Below, in pieces: positions 4,869 to 7,334 of a stretch of DNA of 7,334 nt (its first letter is position 1; every line of letters begins with the position of its first letter). A program made the translations under genes and the position numbers. The notes under the pieces are model-generated. The model ran no database searches. It was not told where the DNA came from and saw nothing but the letters and a program-made list of their open reading frames with translations. Where the stretch lies: NCBI GenBank assembly GCA_964384675.1, contig CAYLNK010000335.1, positions 1-7,334 on the forward strand, read 5' to 3'. Source of the DNA: CAYLNK01 sp964384675. Lineage in GTDB: Bacteria; Acidobacteriota; Thermoanaerobaculia; UBA5066.

Positions 4869-6664
4869 TTCGCCTCACCCGGCGCGCGCTCGTCGTCGTC
4901 GCCCTGCTCTCGGCGACGGATGCCGGCGCCGCGGGCCCGGTCCCCGCCCGTGGCGCCGACGCCGCGAAGGCGTTCGACCGCTTCCTCGCCGAGGTGTGGG
5001 AGGAGGACCTGACCGAGTCGCCGCTCCTCGCCTCGCAGGTCGGCGACACGCGTTACGCGGACCGGCTTCCCGACGACTCGATCGAGGGCCACCGGCGCCG
5101 CGCGGCCCTCACCCGGCGGCAGCTCGAGCGGCTCGCCCGGATCGACCGCGCGGCGCTCCCGCGCGCCGCGCAGATCAGCCACGAGATGCTCGAGCGGGAG
5201 AAGCGGGACGCGCTCGCCGACTTCGAGCACCACGCCTACGAGACGCCGATCACGAACCGCGAGGGCTTCCACATCTCGTTCGCCGGCCTGCCGGGGGACA
5301 CCGTGTTCCGCACGCCGGCCGACTACGACGCGTACGTCCGCCGCCTCCTCGCGTTCGAGACGTGGGTCGGGCAGCAGATCGCCTGCATGCGCCTCGGGAT
5401 GAAGGACGGGCACGTCCTCCCCCGCGTCGTCCTCCTGGGGTACGACGAGTCGATCCGCGCGCACGTCTCCGACGACCCCGAGAAGACCGTCTTCTTCGGT
5501 CCGTGCCGGACGATCCAGGTCCCGATGGACGACGACGCGAAGGCGCGCGTCGCCCGCTCGTGCCGCGACGCGATCGCGAAGTCGGTCGTACCCGGGTACC
5601 GGGCGTTCCTCGACTTCATGACGAAGGAGTACATCCCGGCCTGCCGCCAGACGGTCGGGGCGTCGGCGCTCCCGCGCGGAGCCGAGCTGTACGCCCACCG
5701 GGTGCGGCACTACACCACCCTCGACATCACCGCCGACGAGGTCCACCGGATCGGCCTCGCCGAGGTCGATCGGATCCTCGCGGAGATGGACGCGGTCCGC
5801 GCGAAGGCCGGCTTCACCGGCTCCCGCGCCGACTTCTTCGCCTTCCTTCGCACCGATCCCCGTTTCTACGTCACGACCCCCGACGACCTCCTGAAGGAGA
5901 CCGCGCTCGTCTGCAAGCGGATGGACGGCGAGCTGCCGCGCCTCTTCAGGCGGCTTCCCCGCACGCCGTACGGAATCCGGCCGATCCCCGACTTCATCGC
6001 CGAGAAGACGACCGGCGCGTACTACGACATGGCCGCCGGGGACGGCTCGCGGGCCGGGACGTACCGTGTGAACACCTCGCGGCTCGCGAGCCGGCCGCTG
6101 TACGTGATCGAGGCGCTCTCGTTCCACGAGTCGGTGCCCGGCCACCACCTCCAGATCGCGCTCCAGCAGGAGCTGACCGGGCTGCCCGCCTTCCGCCGCT
6201 TCGGCGGGGTCGACGCCTTCGTCGAGGGCTGGGCCCTGTACGCCGAGCGGCTCGGTCTGGAGACAGGCTTCTACACCGACCCGTACCGGGACTTCGGCCG
6301 CCTCACCTACGAGATCTGGCGGGCCTGCCGGCTCGTCGTCGACACCGGGCTCCACGCGAAGGGCTGGTCGCGCGAGCAGGCGCTCGACTACATGGCCACC
6401 CGGACGGCGCTCTCGCTCCACGAGGTGACGACCGAGATCGACCGGTACATCGCCTGGCCGGGGCAGGCGCTCGCCTACAAGATGGGGGAGCTGCGCATCC
6501 GGACGCTCCGGAAGAAGGCCGAGGACGCGCTCGGCCCGGCCTTCGACGTGCGGGAGTTCCACGACGTCGTGCTCCGCAACGGCGCCGTCCCGCTCCCCGT
6601 GCTGGAAGCCGAGGTCGACGCCTATCTGGCCGCAGCGCGGTCGGCGCGGACCGTGGCGCGATAG
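4865..6664 (+). CDS. DUF885 family protein, probable exported zinc metallopeptidase
   Basis: From the GTG at 4865 the protein has 599 residues, the usual size of DUF885 proteins. The N-terminus MIRLTRRALVVVALLSATDA is a signal peptide with arginines at 3, 6 and 7, a short hydrophobic core and small residues near 21-24 for cleavage, so the product is expected outside the cytoplasmic membrane. The conserved C-terminal part carries HESVPGHHLQ (421-430), which fits the family's HExxPGHH metal-site motif, then EGWALYAERLGLE (454-466) with a likely glutamate ligand, VDTGLHAKGWSREQAL (492-507) and YIAWPGQALAYKMGE (528-542). These resemble gluzincin carboxypeptidases, and some family members are peptidases; the substrate cannot be read from sequence. 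The start overlaps the deaminase stop as GTGA, so the two are translationally coupled. No other start would keep the signal peptide. A role in releasing hydroxyproline from peptides is an inference from position only. Confidence 0.88.
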   Translation: MIRLTRRALVVVALLSATDAGAAGPVPARGADAAKAFDRFLAEVWEEDLTESPLLASQVGDTRYADRLPDDSIEGHRRRAALTRRQLERLARIDRAALPRAAQISHEMLEREKRDALADFEHHAYETPITNREGFHISFAGLPGDTVFRTPADYDAYVRRLLAFETWVGQQIACMRLGMKDGHVLPRVVLLGYDESIRAHVSDDPEKTVFFGPCRTIQVPMDDDAKARVARSCRDAIAKSVVPGYRAFLDFMTKEYIPACRQTVGASALPRGAELYAHRVRHYTTLDITADEVHRIGLAEVDRILAEMDAVRAKAGFTGSRADFFAFLRTDPRFYVTTPDDLLKETALVCKRMDGELPRLFRRLPRTPYGIRPIPDFIAEKTTGAYYDMAAGDGSRAGTYRVNTSRLASRPLYVIEALSFHESVPGHHLQIALQQELTGLPAFRRFGGVDAFVEGWALYAERLGLETGFYTDPYRDFGRLTYEIWRACRLVVDTGLHAKGWSREQALDYMATRTALSLHEVTTEIDRYIAWPGQALAYKMGELRIRTLRKKAEDALGPAFDVREFHDVVLRNGAVPLPVLEAEVDAYLAAARSARTVAR

Positions 6665-6668
6665 GAGG
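6663..6668 (+). promoter_or_regulatory. Ribosome binding site of the ThDP enzyme gene, overlapping the peptidase stop codon
   Basis: AGGAGG begins inside the TAG stop of the DUF885 gene and ends 4 bases before the ATG at 6673. This is a consensus site at slightly short spacing. It fixes the start of the thiamine-diphosphate enzyme and shows the gene is packed tightly into the rightward operon. Confidence 0.8.
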
Positions 6669-6672
6669 CCCG

Positions 6673-7334
6673 ATGCCCGCTCCGTCCGGCGGAGACCTCG
6701 TCGCCGAAGCGCTCGTCGCGCACGGCGTCCGCTTCCTCTTCACGCTCTGCGGCGGACACATCTCGCCGATCCTGGTCGCGGCCAAGCGGCGCGGGATCCG
6801 CGTCGTCGACACGCGTCACGAGGCGACGGCCGTCTTCGCCGCCGACGCCGTCGCCCGGCTCACCAGCGTGCCCGGCGTCGCCGCCGTGACGGCCGGCCCC
6901 GGCCTCACCAACACGATCACGGCGGTGAAGAACGCGCGCCTCGCCCAGTCGCCGGTCGTCCTCCTCGGCGGCGCGACCGCGACCGCGCTGAAGGGGCGAG
7001 GGGCGCTCCAGGACATCGACCAGGAGTCGCTCCTCGCCCCTCACGTGAAGGAGGTGCTCCTCGCCCGCCGGGTGAGGGACCTCGTCCCGATGCTGGCGAC
7101 CGCGTTCCGCGTCGCGCGCGAGGGCGTGCCCGGGCCCGTCTTCGTGGAGTGCCCGGTCGACCTCCTCTACGCGGAGGAGGTGGTGCGGAGCTGGTACGGC
7201 CGCGCGACGGAAGGGGGCGGCGGCCTCGGGCCGCGGCTCGTCTCGTGGTACCTCCGCCGCCACCTCGACCGGCTCTTCGGCGGCGTCGACCCGGCGGTCC
7301 CGCCGCCCGCGCCCGTGTCGTCGATGGCGCCGTC
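6673..7334 (+). CDS. Thiamine-diphosphate enzyme resembling ILVBL/2-hydroxyacyl-CoA lyase 2 (partial, C-terminus off the right edge)
   Basis: The first 220 residues are present and the frame is open at the right edge; the family is about 550-630 residues, so the central and cofactor-diphosphate domains are missing. What is visible is the N-terminal pyrimidine-binding domain: GVRFLFTLCGGHISP (18-32), VVDTRHEATAVFAADAVARL (44-63) with Glu50 as the glutamate that activates the thiamine ring, AAVTAGPGLTNT (70-81), AQSPVVLLGG (91-100) and GPVFVECPVDLLY (154-166). The stretch GPRLVSWYLRRHLDRLF (186-202) then leads to a proline-rich linker. The wording is closer to human ILVBL (HACL2, a 2-hydroxyacyl-CoA lyase) than to acetolactate synthase, judged from memory. 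The likely chemistry is thiamine-dependent C-C cleavage or decarboxylation of a 2-hydroxyacyl or 2-oxo substrate. It lies 8 bp after the peptidase gene, with its own strong ribosome site. Alternatives are oxalyl-CoA decarboxylase-like or acetolactate-synthase-like enzymes; the substrate is unknown. Confidence 0.85.
   Translation, partial: MPAPSGGDLVAEALVAHGVRFLFTLCGGHISPILVAAKRRGIRVVDTRHEATAVFAADAVARLTSVPGVAAVTAGPGLTNTITAVKNARLAQSPVVLLGGATATALKGRGALQDIDQESLLAPHVKEVLLARRVRDLVPMLATAFRVAREGVPGPVFVECPVDLLYAEEVVRSWYGRATEGGGGLGPRLVSWYLRRHLDRLFGGVDPAVPPPAPVSSMAP

Noticed and set aside
4388..6562. A 724-codon open frame on the minus strand
   Set aside because: It is antisense to the DUF885 gene and the end of the deaminase gene. 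Its low-complexity, charged translation has no family motif, whereas the opposite strand has clear catalytic motifs.
6673..7334. Annotation as the acetolactate synthase large subunit (ilvB)
   Set aside because: The sequence blocks match ILVBL/HACL-type proteins better, and no small regulatory subunit or branched-chain pathway gene is nearby. The missing C-terminus leaves this not fully settled.

Overview
The window is GC-rich (by eye about 70% GC) bacterial chromosomal DNA, with codons that strongly prefer G or C at the third position and almost no space between genes. It suggests an uncultured, environmental, high-GC lineage (Myxococcota, Rokubacteria or a similar soil group would all fit), but nothing here fixes the taxonomy. 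There are no rRNA or tRNA genes, insertion sequences, phage genes, CRISPR arrays or other signs of mobility.

The core is a divergent catabolic cluster for trans-4-hydroxy-L-proline. Leftward from about 3839 run alpha-ketoglutarate semialdehyde dehydrogenase (2409-3839), 4-hydroxyproline 2-epimerase (1433-2383), a DAO-family FAD oxidoreductase taken as the catalytic subunit of D-hydroxyproline dehydrogenase (301-1413), and a small [2Fe-2S] subunit cut by the left edge (1-308). Rightward from 3966 run a DHDPS-superfamily enzyme best read as 1-pyrroline-4-hydroxy-2-carboxylate deaminase (3966-4868), a secreted DUF885 putative metallopeptidase (4865-6664) and the N-terminal part of a thiamine-diphosphate enzyme that resembles human ILVBL/HACL2 (6673 to the right edge). 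A 126-bp intergenic region (3840-3965) separates the two arms and is the obvious control point.

Together the genes give trans-4-hydroxy-L-proline -> cis-4-hydroxy-D-proline (epimerase) -> 1-pyrroline-4-hydroxy-2-carboxylate (heteromeric dehydrogenase) -> alpha-ketoglutarate semialdehyde (deaminase) -> alpha-ketoglutarate (dehydrogenase). All four steps are represented; only a probable third dehydrogenase subunit appears to lie off the left edge. The pathway itself is known. The less ordinary parts are the two genes attached to the deaminase: a putative exported peptidase joined by a GTGA stop/start overlap, and an ILVBL/HACL2-like lyase 8 bp further on. The peptidase could feed the pathway from hydroxyproline-containing peptides; the lyase has no obvious place in it.
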